Origin: Micrasema longulum
Lineage: Eukaryota > Arthropoda > Insecta > Trichoptera > Brachycentridae
Length of the DNA: 64,000 nt
Assembly: GCA_022494885.1 (NCBI GenBank)
Contig: JAGVSM010003958.1
Coordinates: 62,001 to 126,000 of the forward strand
Direction: 5' to 3'
Part shown: positions 34,740-45,494 of the stretch, in pieces
How positions within the stretch are numbered: the first letter of the stretch is position 1
Layout: each line of letters begins with the position of its first letter
The notes under the pieces: model-generated
Told to the model about the DNA's origin: nothing
What the model saw: only the letters and a program-made list of their open reading frames with translations
Databases searched by the model: none
Translations under genes and position numbers: made by a program

Positions 34740-37135
34740 TTATATCTCAATGATATGAACTGGGTTAGGAGGTATTTGTCGCGGATGTTAATGAAAATTC
34801 CTAGTTGTCTGGCGATATTCTAATAGTTCACTTGATAAGAGATGAATTTTCCTTTTTATTCCTCGTAATTTTTATTATTTTTATCGTTCCGTCAGTAATG
34901 TTCATACAAAATAAACATCACTTTTTCCGTGTAGGTATGTTAGATACATTACGATATATACATCAGATACATTGATATCAATATAAATAACATGACATTC
35001 TCTAACTCTGCCTTTTGTAGAATACAAGAAAATATTATGCAAATAATATTCACACCTACATTAACATAAATCTTGAATTCTATAAATAAATGATGTGCGA
35101 AAAAACGAAACCGCAAAACAAAGAATCTAAATAACACAATGACATGTCGACAGAAGCAACAATGGCGGAAACCAGTTCAAACATCGCAATTTAGACAAAG
35201 GACTTTGTCATTGGATCCTGACGACTAACCAAGCCTATATTATTTAGGTTGATTTTCCATATCATTTAAATGACGATAAACAAACAAAAGAGCTTAAATA
35301 TTTATACAGGGATAAAAAATAATTAAAAACTTCCAACCACGCTTACGAGTTTTTAAAATTCCGATAATGTTACATATTTTTGGTAACAATATTGAATTGT
35401 TTATATTTTGATGTGCCTCTCAAAAGAAGCAAACTATTGTTATTGAAGAGTGACATTCTGTTTTTTATTGTTTGACATTTTTGAATAAATATTCTAGGCG
35501 GTATTATTCCGTGTCAAAAAGGATGAACCATGGGAGTCACGTTGAACGAAATGTTCAGAAAAATAGACTTTGCGATTCCCAAAACATCATAACTTTTTAA
35601 CCAAATGAAATAATTTCAATAATCGAGAACTTTTAAAGTAAAATAATGATTTTTTCATAGTAATAGTACAAATTTAAATAGTTTATCTGGGACTTCAGAA
35701 TTTTATTTCAACTTAAAAAAAGCATTTGTATGACGAATGTGGATTTCGGTGTTTTATTCACGCATAAAATATCTTATTGCGATAATGTCTGCATCTTTAA
35801 CTTCAATACGGCAAAAGGTGGACTCCCGATTTTTATCCTCCAAGGTACATGACATAAATATATTATGTATTAAGGGCTTAATTGAGATTTAACCAAGCTT
35901 ATACATACTTGGGACTAATTGTCCCCAGTATAAGAAAAATATTGCTTATACAAATATTAATGACCTAGAATAACTATACTAGGCCCTTTCGGTTGTTTTT
36001 TTTTTGCTACCCCATATTTTTGCGTACATTTATGAACAAGCTGCCTGCGGATGCGCATGCGCAGTAACTAGAAGTAAAAAGTTATATTAGTATTTGTAAA
36101 ATAAAAGCAAACACAAAATGTCATGCGCAATTAACGAAATCAAGGTCGAAAAAATAGAAAATAAATACATTTATCGTATTATTTTACTATTGTGGAGTTT
36201 TAGACTCCGAATTTATTTCAAAAGAAAATTGCGAATAAACAATTTAGGCATCAAGAGAAGTTTGAGAGAGAAAATTCATCAAAAAATTTAAAAAGACATC
36301 AAAATACGCAATTGCTAAATAATAATTAGATGATTTGGGAGTGTATATTTTTATAGAATAAATTCATTTAAGTATCATAATACATATTTTTATACATACT
36401 CGTATCTAGGAATGCTATATTTGTTTTAGTTTTTACATAGTTATTTTTTATATGGTTTTTAAATTTTTACTTTTTATGCCCTTGCGCGTTGTATTATGTA
36501 CACTTGCTGAAATTACCACTTTGCTCGGTGTTTTTAAAAAAACCTATTAAATTTTAATTATATTGTTTAAACGAAGTAGTTTGTTGTTATGTCTGTCTGG
36601 TCAAGAACGTAAAAAAACAAATAATTGCTGTTTAAATACTTTTGTATGAACAGTAATCCACAAAAAGTTTTTATCTGCTTCGCAGTGTATTTTTACTTAA
36701 TGCAATTGAGATAACTGGAAAAATTACTAAAAGTTCCAAAACTAAAAAAAAGTATTTTTCTGGAAAATTCTGAAATATGATTTACCTACTTAATTGAGAG
36801 GCTTAATATTTTACACTCAGTTCATATTTACACTTCTAATGATGACACATTACGTCAAATATATCCCGATAAGAGAATAAATTAAGTTGTATTTGAAAAA
36901 GACGAAAGCTTTTAAACACTGTTAAGCGACGCAAATTAGGGAACCTGGTCACGTTTTGCGAGGAAGTCAATAATATTAAATCACTTAATATTGATGGGAT
37001 TTTTTTAAGCCAATCGTTTTTGAACGCAAATAATTTCTGTACGAGGTACATTAAAGTTAATCTAAGCGAGGATACCATGGAAATCTATATATTTAGATAA
37101 TACTTGTGCAAAAAAATATTTTTATTTCATTGCTA
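34740..37135. other. AT-rich stretch without a gene
   Basis: Only the NRF-1-type motif at 36.05 kb stands out. The open frame at 36836-37078 (minus) adjoins the RT remnant and may be its diverged 3' continuation, but carries no motif. Confidence 0.4.
36052..36063. promoter_or_regulatory. Isolated NRF-1-type site
   Basis: TGCGCATGCGCA, a perfect palindromic match to the NRF-1/Ewg consensus, within CTGCGGATGCGCATGCGCAG. No gene start was found nearby, so it is only a motif observation. Confidence 0.25.
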
Positions 37136-37139
37136 ATGT

Positions 37140-37703
37140 CATTTATAAATATTGTGAACAACATTGGTCAACCCTGGGGCACTCCGGAGGACGTGTGAAA
37201 AACTGCAGATTGATAGAGTCTATATGACACATACTGCTTTCGATCTATAAGATAGCTTGAGAAAAATCTCAGAAGAATGTCACTAAAGCCAATTTTATGA
37301 AGTGTCTAAAGCAAAAGCTGGTGATCTACTTTATCAAACCCTTTTGTGAAGTCGTTGTACGAGCAGTCTACCTGAGCATCTTTGTCAAGTGATTTTGTGA
37401 CAAAATTCGTAAATGCCATCAAATGTGTGATGGTTTAGCGCCCTGACCAAAATTGTGACCTTGTGATTACTAAATGACTCTATTCATTTGTTATAAATGG
37501 CTAATGGATTGATAAAATGGTGTATTAACCACTCAAATACCTTCGCAGGTGTATATAAAATTGCCACAGGTCTATAATTTTCTATGCATGTTTTATTGCC
37601 TTTTTTAAATACTGGAGAAATTTTGGAAGTCTTCCATATCTCTGGAAAAGTGCCTGCTTTTAAGGATTGATTAAATATAACAGATAATGGTTTCTTTAAA
37701 ATG
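37140..37703 (-). mobile_element. Non-LTR reverse transcriptase core remnant (3' side)
   Basis: Minus strand: PLSVIFNQSLKAGTFPEIWK, ISPVFKKGNKTCIENYRPVA (RT motif) and, after a frameshift, DFTKGFDKVDHQLLL (the FSKAFD motif), KIGFSDILLRFFSSYLIDR and TSSGVPQG (RT motif B). Domain order is normal. It belongs to the Jockey/CR1 group rather than RTE. SINE-3 interrupts it at 37704. Confidence 0.8.
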
Positions 37704-37925
37704 ACAGGTGCCGTGGCGCAGTTGATTAGGCGGCTACCTGTGAAACTGGCGCCGCGGGTTTGATTCCCGCCAGTTACAGGAAAGAAAGATTTTTTTCTCA
37801 ATTGGTCTGGGTGTTGTAGTGTATTTTTCATATTTTTTTTACACATCCTTTCTTTCTCACCTGCTAACGTGCTTACAAGCCTCTAAAATAGGGACTTAGC
37901 GGGTTAATCCCATAAAAAAAAAATA
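37704..37925 (+). mobile_element. SINE-3 copy with poly(A) tail, inserted in a reverse transcriptase remnant
   Basis: Head GTGCCGTGGCGCAGTTGATT, B box GGGTTTGATTCCC, a body of about 120 bases (CTTTCTTTCTCACCTGCTAA, GGGACTTAGCGGGTTAATCC) and an A-rich tail. It interrupts the minus-strand RT frame, so it arrived after that LINE. Confidence 0.8.
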
Positions 37926-38594
37926 AGTACTCCAGACAGGCATAATAATAGCTGATTACAATAGTGTGTAATTCATTTTTAAAAAATGCATTGATTTAAT
38001 CCACCGTGAGTGAATATTATAATTAGGAGACGTAAATATTATATAATTGAATTTAAGTAAGCTACGAACAAATAAATTATCTATACAATTGAAGGCAATC
38101 AGCCGAAAAAATGTTGTCGGGTTTGAGGAAACGCGTCTGTGGACAGAACAGCGGAATGCTGAAGATCTGTTGCATATATTTGAGAGTAATTTCATTTTAT
38201 TATGAAAAAAGAAAATGTACTCGTATTGAAATAATAGGTGAAATTTTTATCGTTGCTTTAGGCGCCGCTCAATTGTTTTTTCTTCAAAAACCAATATGCA
38301 TTTTTTTCAGTATTAGGGACTGGTCAACCTGTGCAGTTCTACGAGTGTTACGTAATTGTTACATTTTATATGAAACTATCGATAAAAATTGCACATTTGT
38401 ATGCCTGACTATTATTTACTTTAAATATAGCTTTATACAGATCTTGCATCAGGTTTGATACACTTAATACACTCGCGGAAAAAAAGCCCCGGCATTTTTA
38501 ATAAAGCAGCATTTCCACTAAGAATAATAACGTGATATTTTTTTAATTTGAAAAGGATTATTACATTAATTTTCCAAAAAATAATATAAACATT

Positions 38595-38960
38595 TTTCAT
38601 TCATACTCTGTTGTTCAAAATAATATTTTTTACATCTTTTGAAAAGTTTGTCGGAGTCTTTTGTTTAGTTTTGTCTGGTAGTTTATTGTATAATTTCAGT
38701 CCCTGTTTCATTAGTCTTGATTGTCCTTGACTTGTTTTAGAAAGTTGTATATGGTATTTGTCTGATATTCTCATATTATGTCAAAGTTGACTACATTTTT
38801 TTACAAGTTTTAGTTCTTCGTCTACAATTACATTAGTGGTTAATTTATGGATAAATTTTAATGCTTCTAGTTGAAAGAGTTCAGTTATATTTAATTGAAA
38901 TTTTGTGGTTTTTTAGTGTCTTTGTATATAATTATGCATTTATATATCACATTTTTAACT
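38595..38960 (-). mobile_element. Jockey/CR1-like RT C-terminal fragment
   Basis: Minus strand: MRISDKYHIQLSKTSQGQSR and GLKLYNKLPDKTKQKTPTNF, a common C-terminal region of non-LTR RTs (KQGLKLYNKLP type). Stops lie upstream. Confidence 0.65.
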
Positions 38961-39154
38961 GTTTAATTATTTGGATTTACAATTATCTTCTAACAAATTT
39001 ATTAACAAAGAAAATTTGTAAAATATGTTTCTTTTAATAAAAAAAATTCAAAAACAATAATTCCGATATCAGGTTTGATTTTTATAAAAATAAAATATCT
39101 CATTATTTTTTTTTTAAGGAAATATTAGCGTTCTTATAATTTACCACAATATTT

Positions 39155-39293
39155 CAATTTCGGTGGCTATTTTCAACGAGTTGTAAATAACTCACTAAAA
39201 GAAAATGGAAATCAAGTTGGGGTAGAGTGGGGTTTGAACCTCGGACCTCCGGCCCGTGAATCCGCAACACTAGCCATGGGACTACAACCCGAC
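39155..39293 (-). mobile_element. SINE-1 copy
   Basis: Full family structure on the minus strand: GTCGGGTTGTAGTCCCATGG, B box AGGTTCAAACC, core and 3' end CAACGAGTTGTAAATAACTC in reverse orientation. Well preserved. Confidence 0.8.
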
Positions 39294-39962
39294 ACAAAGC
39301 ATTAACATTATTTAAAGCATTAACTTTGTGGTCCAACATATTACTAAATGTTATTAAATATTTGTATATAATCACTTATCGACTTTTCTATGTCTACCGG
39401 GACGTACCTGTCTCTCTAATACGTATATAAAATGTACAGGTATATAAATAGTTAAATAAAAACGCGTAACTGTAACAATGAATAAATTCTTATTTTATTT
39501 TTTATTTATTGATTTGGCTTTGTTAGATTTCTTATGCAGGAAAATAAAGTGATATAATATGTAACTAACTGAAGAAAATAATAAATGGGAAGGAACTTGT
39601 GTTCGCTTATGTCCGTCAACAAGTTTATGACTTAAGAAAAAAATGACAAAAGCAGTTAAGTAGGTTAAATGTTAATGCTTTGGAAATTATGGTCATTAGA
39701 GAGATTGTATGAAAAGTGTTAACTCGATAGCTCTGGAAAATATGTAGAGTTTGGCCTTCGCGACACTTGTCTCAGAGAAAAAAACGATTTTAAAAGAACG
39801 GAATCTAAAATTGACATTTGAACTATAAACATTTTTTTCGTATTAAATATTGTTTTAACTATGTATTTACGTTGTGTTTAATCTCAAAAAAAAAAAATAT
39901 TTGTCCATTTTGGAAAACTCTTACACCTTATCACAAAAAAGCCACTTTGTCTTAAGTCTAAT

Positions 39963-40090
39963 GTTTAATGGTCAGCGCGTTAGCATGCCATACAAAAGGT
40001 CTGAGATTTGATTCCCGTTTACACACAAAAAAATGTTTCACAGTCCCCGGACTGGCACCCGATGCGTATGACTGTAAGAAAATACTTCGA
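39963..40090 (+). mobile_element. SINE-2 copy, 3'-truncated
   Basis: TAATGGTCAGCGCGTTAGCA, B box GGTCTGAGATTTGATTCCCG, then a shortened body with CAGTCCCCGGACTGGCACC and GTATGACTGTAAG. Confidence 0.7.
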
Positions 40091-40387
40091 TTATTTTCCA
40101 TTCAAATAATTAGTTATTGCATTACTATTGTCTAATATAAAAATAATAAAAACCAGACCGATTTTATTTATTTATTTAACTTTTTGTACATAATGATTAT
40201 TTGTACATTGGCGGGCTTATTGCCAAATGGCAATTTCTTCCAACCAACCAATAAAATAAAAGTTTAATTTTTATAATTCAAGTTACAGTACATATTCAAT
40301 AGAAAAAAAAGATTAAAAAATTAAATATATATAAAAATAGAAATAAACGTATTTGTTTATAAATTACCTTAAATCGAAACTATTACT

Positions 40388-40446
40388 CAATGGGAAAAAG
40401 GAAAAAAAGAGGAAAGAGGAAAGAGGAAAAAGGAAAGGAGGAGAGA
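40388..40446. repeat. Purine tract
   Basis: GGGAAAAAGGAAAAAAAGAG and following GGAAA units, on one strand all A/G for about 55 bases. Confidence 0.8.
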
Positions 40447-40564
40447 TTATGTCATTTGTTGATTACAGTTACTAGTTCCATGATCTTTCATATTTATATT
40501 TTTGTAATTTCTTTATAGTTAAAAACTTTAAGTTCCTATAGTACATTAAAGAACTGTTACAATC

Positions 40565-40710
40565 ATCTGACTAACTTGCGAAATTCTAACCTGTAAAAAA
40601 AAATTACAAGAGGGTGAAAAAACAGTATAATTTCAACAGATTATACTGTTTTTTCATCTTCCTGTAAAATGTTTAGTTTTGGAGATTAGAGTTTTGCAAG
40701 TTAGTCAGAC
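40565..40710. mobile_element. Foldback element adjoining a tandem array
   Basis: Outer arms TCTGACTAACTTGC (40566-40579) and GCAAGTTAGTCAGA (40696-40709) are perfect inverses; an inner pair TGAAAAAACAGTATAA (40615-40630) and TTATACTGTTTTTTCA (40641-40656) forms a 10-base-loop hairpin. The outer right arm is also the first 14 bases of the 154-bp tandem unit that follows. Confidence 0.85.
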
Positions 40711-41149
40711 GATATAATTTATATGTATGTATATTATAACAACGAACCAAAAAGCGTTAAAAATATACAAATTTACTCATTAAATGTGTGCCTTTTACTT
40801 CATTATGTATTTTATGTTACACTTAATTTAATGAACTCGTAAGGTTGGTGCAAGTTAGTCAGACGATATAATTTATATGTATGTATATTATAACAACGAA
40901 CCAAAAAGCGTTAAAAATATACAAATTTACTCATTAAATGTGTGCCTTTTACTTCATTATGTATTTTATGTTACACTTAATTTAATGAACTCGTAAGGTT
41001 GGTGCAAGTTAGTCAGACGATATAATTTATATGTATGTATATTATAACAACGAACCAAAAAGCGTTAAAAATATACAAATTTACTCATTAAATGTGTGCC
41101 TTTTACTTCATTATGTATTTTATGTTACACTTAATTTAATGAACTCGTA
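40696..41149. repeat. Three tandem copies of a 154-bp unit
   Basis: Units start at 40696, 40850 and 41004, each with GCAAGTTAGTCAGACGATAT and ending near AATGAACTCGTA(A/C)GG(T). The copies I compared are identical apart from the last end (GTACGGTTTAAC instead of GTAAGGTTGGTG). Each unit start is a copy of the foldback terminus. Confidence 0.9.
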
Positions 41150-42110
41150 CGGTTTAACAATCAAAATGACAAATTTTTGGCGTTTCAAAGTGCAATTTAA
41201 CTTATTTTATCTTTCGGCTGAAAACCTTGTTGCGATTTGTCACTATTAAAAATATGTCAATTGGTTTCAATTTTACTGGAATTAAAATCGAAGACTCATG
41301 TTCTACCAGTATGTTAATAATTCACAAAATGTACAAATAAATGTACGTATTATTCAGTAGTTGTTATACAACAATAAATTCATATTGAACATATTTTTTT
41401 TAAGGCAATCCATCCTAGGAAGGATGATTTGACAAATGAGGGTACTAGAAGCAAACTCAAAAATCTCCACCAAAAACGGAAAATTAGTTATAGATGCCAA
41501 AATAATCTATACATAAAAAATTTCCTGCCTAAATAATAGCGTAATTCAAAACAGTCCCTAAATCTTGCAAAAACAGATTTCAATTATAATACTTGACACC
41601 GCAAACTAAGCATTCTTTATTGAGTTAGTGAACCATAATTAGAAATCTCACAATTCTTTTTTCAAAGTTTTTCGCAAATATCTCGGTAACGCCTTTAATG
41701 GACATTTCTAAATATGTTTCTAATACCTTTAAATAAAATAATTTATTTAAAAAAAAAACATTTTTAATTTAGGCATAAGTGATTTAATGTTGTGTTTTAT
41801 ATCCTTACTTTTTTTATTTGTCGTTGAAATAACAATAATCCACTTAAGCTGGATCTTTGTTTGCCAGAGTCAAGTCTAGTTTCGTAGGCGTATGTATCAT
41901 ATTATTAACAATAAAGTCGGTTTTTATATTTAACGGGTAATTGGTAACATTTTTTAAATAACTGAAACAATTTTGTGATTGGAATCAGAAACCAGTGGTC
42001 TCATGCTGTAACTAATTCGTTTCGTAAATTCATTCGTATCGTTTGAGAGGGAACGAGAGAGAAATATGGTTTTGATTGCGTTAGAATGAGATGGATATAT
42101 GATGAACGAA
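41150..42110. other. AT-rich region downstream of the minus-strand gene
   Basis: If the gene ends near 42.1-42.2 kb, its 3' UTR would lie here; an AATAAA on the minus strand occurs near 41.81 kb. Nothing else is recognised. Confidence 0.35.
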
Positions 42111-42114
42111 CGGA

Positions 42115-42231
42115 CTAACAAAACGAAATTGTGACTGAATAAGCCTGCTGGATAGACATTTGAGTTGGGACGGGAACTTTTAGTTTGATCAAACGTTCTA
42201 CGAATTTGTCTTGATCTTCTGTGGGTAAATC
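42115..42231 (-). CDS. Possible terminal coding segment (exon D) of the minus-strand gene
   Basis: Immediately downstream of exon C a frame of 38 codons is open on the minus strand from 42231 to a TAG at 42115-42117, starting DLPTEDQDKFVERLIKLKVP. Its composition is more protein-like than the surroundings. It is in phase with exon C only if an intron of 38 bases (acceptor ...AAG at 42232) is removed, which is shorter than normal insect introns and lacks a pyrimidine tract. The better acceptor, CCCACAG before 42218, removes 51 bases but then gives six codons and a stop at 42198. Either the gene ends here in an odd way, or there is an assembly error, or this is a pseudogenic stretch. Confidence 0.3.
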   Translation of the reverse strand, partial: DLPTEDQDKFVERLIKLKVPVPTQMSIQQAYSVTISFC

Positions 42232-42269
42232 CTTATCTTAATATCGATGATAGTATATACGAGTCTTAC

Positions 42270-42399
42270 CTGCATGTGCTGAGCGGGCATGGGCGGACGG
42301 GGGCCGAGTTGCTGCACGGGGAAGTGGAGGGGAAGGCGCACGGGCCCCCCGAGGGGCACGGGGAATCCGCTCAGGATTTCAACCCCCTCTGGCATGTCA
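42270..42399 (-). CDS. Proline-rich exon (exon C) of the same unidentified gene
   Basis: On the minus strand a TTTATTTCCAG acceptor precedes 42399 and a canonical CAG|GTAAGA donor follows 42270. The 130-bp exon is 1 base + 43 codons; the first T completes the CG left by exon B into Arg, and the other two frames are closed by stops. The peptide begins DMPEGVEILSGFPVPLGG and is rich in Pro, Gly, Val and Leu, ending in PMPAQHMQ. It is about 70% G+C, extreme for this window. The intron to exon B is 5,132 bases, with a Jockey-like tail, a SINE-1 and a family C MITE. What follows downstream is unclear (see the candidate at 42115-42231). Confidence 0.75.
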
Positions 42400-42987
42400 C
42401 TGGAAATAAAATTTAATTCATAACCTTTAAATAATAGAAAATGTACTTACTTAGCATTATGTCAATCCACAATAGAATATGGAATAATAATAATGTGGAT
42501 TGGAGAGGAAAAACAGACTTTTTGTAATTGATTAATGCCCATAACTTTTTTTATTTAGGAAACATACAGTACAATTACATAGTTTTATAGTATTTACAGT
42601 AAGACTTAATTCTAATGTACCAGTGAAGTTTCCATTTGAGTTTTATTATTATTATATCTAAACTTAATTCTATGATCTAAAGTTATCAATTAATTATTTT
42701 TAGTGCAAAAAAGAAATGAAAAAACATAAATGAAAGTAGTTTAAAAATAAAAATTAAGTTGAAAAGTTATTTTTAAAAGTTTTTATATCTACTACTAACG
42801 TATTTACATAAATGAAAATAATATAAAAGTAATTTAAAGATAAGAATTAAAATAAATAAGAATTCAAAAAACATGCTCAAATGCAAGAAAAAAAACATTT
42901 TTAAAAAGTAAAAACATACATAAACATTCATATTTTGTGATTTAAAAAGAATTTTTTTTTTTTAAATAAATATTTGCGGTTTTATGA

Positions 42988-43136
42988 TTTACCCAAATAT
43001 TTCATTTTAAGGGCCATTTTCAACGAGTTGTAAATAACTCACTATTAGAAAATGGAATCATGTTGGGGCAAAGTGGAATTCGAACCACGGAACGTCAGTC
43101 CGTGAGTCCGAGACACTAGCCACAGGACCACAATCT
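42988..43136 (-). mobile_element. SINE-1 copy in the intron between exons C and B
   Basis: Has all family landmarks: ATTTACCCAAATATTTCATT at its left edge, ACTCACTATTAGAAAATGG, and a tRNA-like head with TGTGGTCCTGTGGCTAGTGT on the minus strand. It lies next to a Jockey-like tail. Confidence 0.8.
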
Positions 43137-43434
43137 GATTTAATGAAATAAAACTTTAAAAAAAACCAAAGAAAATAAATTTAAGTTAATTTTAAATTTA
43201 TCTTCAAAAATTTTAGCAAGAAAAGCAATATATAATTTTTAGAAGCAATTCTAAAAGTAATCAAAGGTAGTTTAAAAGTAGTAAAGTAAGGTAGTTAATA
43301 AAACTTATTTCAAGCAATATTAGCAGTAATAAAAATTTTATTAAAGAAATTGAATTAAAAATAACAATATTAAAGTATGTAATGTGATATGATGTAAGAG
43401 AAAGGAGGTAAGAACTTATTATAACAACGAGAGT

Positions 43435-43890
43435 TTTATTCGAAAGTTTCCAATACACTATTTTTAAATAATTGTAATCCTGTATGATAGATATCTATAT
43501 GGTTGAAAAATTTGTAAAAGTTGAACAAAGATCTATGTAAAAACGAATTTTGATAATAGTTCGTACTGATGTTCGGTATTCGAAAGGTTATGTGATTTCG
43601 TAGGGCACTTGATGGATAACTAATTTGAATTTTATTTAGGAGCTGGGACGAATCAGCTAGACTGTTTATAATTTTATAATGTGAGGTCCATTAATGTTCT
43701 CCTTTTTTCAAGGTTAATAAGTTTGTGAAAGCGTGCAGATAAGTCATAATTTAGAAATGTAAGAAAGCATCGGAAATTCAAATGTTTTAAAAATTTATTT
43801 TGTTTTTTCTCCAGCCTGTCAATATAAGTAATGTATGGTGGATTCCAAATGATGGATGCGAATTCTAGATGTAGGTATTTTGACATTACG
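43435..43890 (-). mobile_element. Jockey-like RT C-terminal end with one frameshift
   Basis: Minus strand from 43886: LEFASIIWNPPYITYIDRLE and KHLNFR, then MDLTL; a one-base shift near 43682 opens YKIINSLADSSQLLNKIQIS, RNHITFRIPNISTNYYQNSF and a terminal ...VLETFE stop at about 43435. Nearly intact for this window. Located in the intron between exons C and B of the minus-strand gene. Confidence 0.85.
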
Positions 43891-44825
43891 ATTATAATGC
43901 CCAGTATTTTGGTGGTATTTGCTCATTTGACTGTTTAAATATGAGAACAATACTATAGCACCATAATTACTTCAGTATATTTTTCGAAATATTACTCAAT
44001 TGATTTAAAGGAATAGTGAAGTTTTTGGTTATACCTCGCTCAAAAAATCGTAAAATATGTCAGTGTTCTCACGAGAAAAAAAAAGTTTTTAAATTGCATT
44101 CATAACTCAACATAGCCAAATTCATACTTACCGCAGTGTATGTACTTCTTGGGGTGTGGTTTATCCCCTTCACTTTAAAAAAGCATTTAAGCTCAAGTGA
44201 CATTTTATTAATTTATTTAAAATATCTTCATTTTATATTTTTCTACTGTCTAAAACGCAATCCTTTATCAAAAAATCAATTTCATTTCTGTATATTGTTA
44301 AGCCAGTGACGAAAGGTCCGCCATTTATCCATTTATCTTAGTAATTGTAAAATCGTCAGACTGGTTATGTCGGTCACTGGTAAAATTTTTAAATAAAAGT
44401 GGAATAAAACTATTTACGTATTTTTATAATTATAATTAAAATGCAATTTCACTAAAAAATGTCAGTAGAAAAAATCAATTTACATATCTTCATTTTCTTA
44501 TATTGTATGTATCATAATGTACATAATATTATATGATGATTAAAAAAGATCTTTTGATTGTCCAAGAATTGAATCGAAAAATAACAGTGCCACCTTTCAA
44601 TAAGTTTGAATATTAAAATAATTTGTAATGAAGCTTTGCTTGGAAGCCTTTTCTCCTAAATAACAGTGCCTCCGACGCACAGATGGCGCTTTTCAATACA
44701 AATCAAACTATGCGACATCTGTTGCTGCAATCTCGAACATATCACGGACCGAATTGTAAAAGTTTTAGTGTTATTATTTTTTTAAGTTTCATAATCAATG
44801 CTACTCTATATTCCTAATATTTCTG

Positions 44826-44935
44826 CTTTCCCTTTCCGAACATTTTGGTGCATAAAGCACTGCATAGAAATCTCATCATTTTTACATGAAGAACAATATA
44901 ATCATTCTTCAGGTGGCAGTACAGATACTAAAAAA
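44826..44935 (-). mobile_element. SINE-2 3' fragment
   Basis: Minus-strand family 3' part: TGGTGCATAAAGCACTGCAT, then ATTTTTACATGAAGAAC and the AGGTGGCAGTACAG equivalents of the full-length copies. Confidence 0.6.
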
Positions 44936-44947
44936 AAGTTACTGTTA

Positions 44948-45490
44948 TAGTCCTTAAAATATAGCTTGATTAGAATGACATTTGTCAGAAAAAGTGACGA
45001 CATAACTTTATAGTGACGACTAAAGAGTTATTAATTTGTTTATTTAAGAGACACACGAAAAGTCATTCGTGTCTGGCGTGTTAATTATTTTTTTAAATAT
45101 AATGCTTGACACATTAATCTACATAAATATATAAAATCAGCTTTACAACTAAAATAAACCTAATTACTAACGACGTTCTTACGAAGTTACATCATTTTGC
45201 AAAAACTTTCGATGGTACAAATTGATCTATGTAAATTGATCGAATAAAAAAAGAATTCATTTGATGTTGTTCATGAAAAAAGTATAAATGTGTAATTTTT
45301 GGAGATTAATTGTGTTGAACACACTATAATAGGCTTGTTTTTGGGTTTTTATATAAGTTTTTGGAAACAGAGTTTCATGATTGCATGAAAAAACTGATAA
45401 AATCGATTTAATCAGTGATCAGTAATTTCTTATCACTAATGACATTATTTTGACAGCTGTCATTCTAATCATGCTTTATTTTAAGGACTA
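44948..45490 (+). mobile_element. MITE family C, copy 2
   Basis: 543 bp with inverted ends TAGTCCTTAAAATATAGCTT and TGCTTTATTTTAAGGACTA, flanked by TA. Interior landmarks (GTGACGACATAACTTTATAG, TTCGTGTCTGGCGTGTTAAT, GTAAATTGATCGAATAAAAA, TTTCATGATTGCATGAAAAA) occur in reversed order at 20.1 kb, so the two copies are in opposite orientation. No transposase. Confidence 0.85.
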
Positions 45491-45494
45491 TAAG

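Noticed and set aside
37484..37846. A single 120-residue protein
   Set aside because: The frame runs through a SINE-3 copy into an RT remnant, so it is a chance fusion of two mobile elements.
40696..41149. CRISPR-like array
   Set aside because: Units are contiguous 154-bp tandem repeats with no spacers, in a eukaryotic genome.
41031..41249. 72-codon plus-strand frame
   Set aside because: Its first two thirds are the 154-bp tandem unit; no domain.
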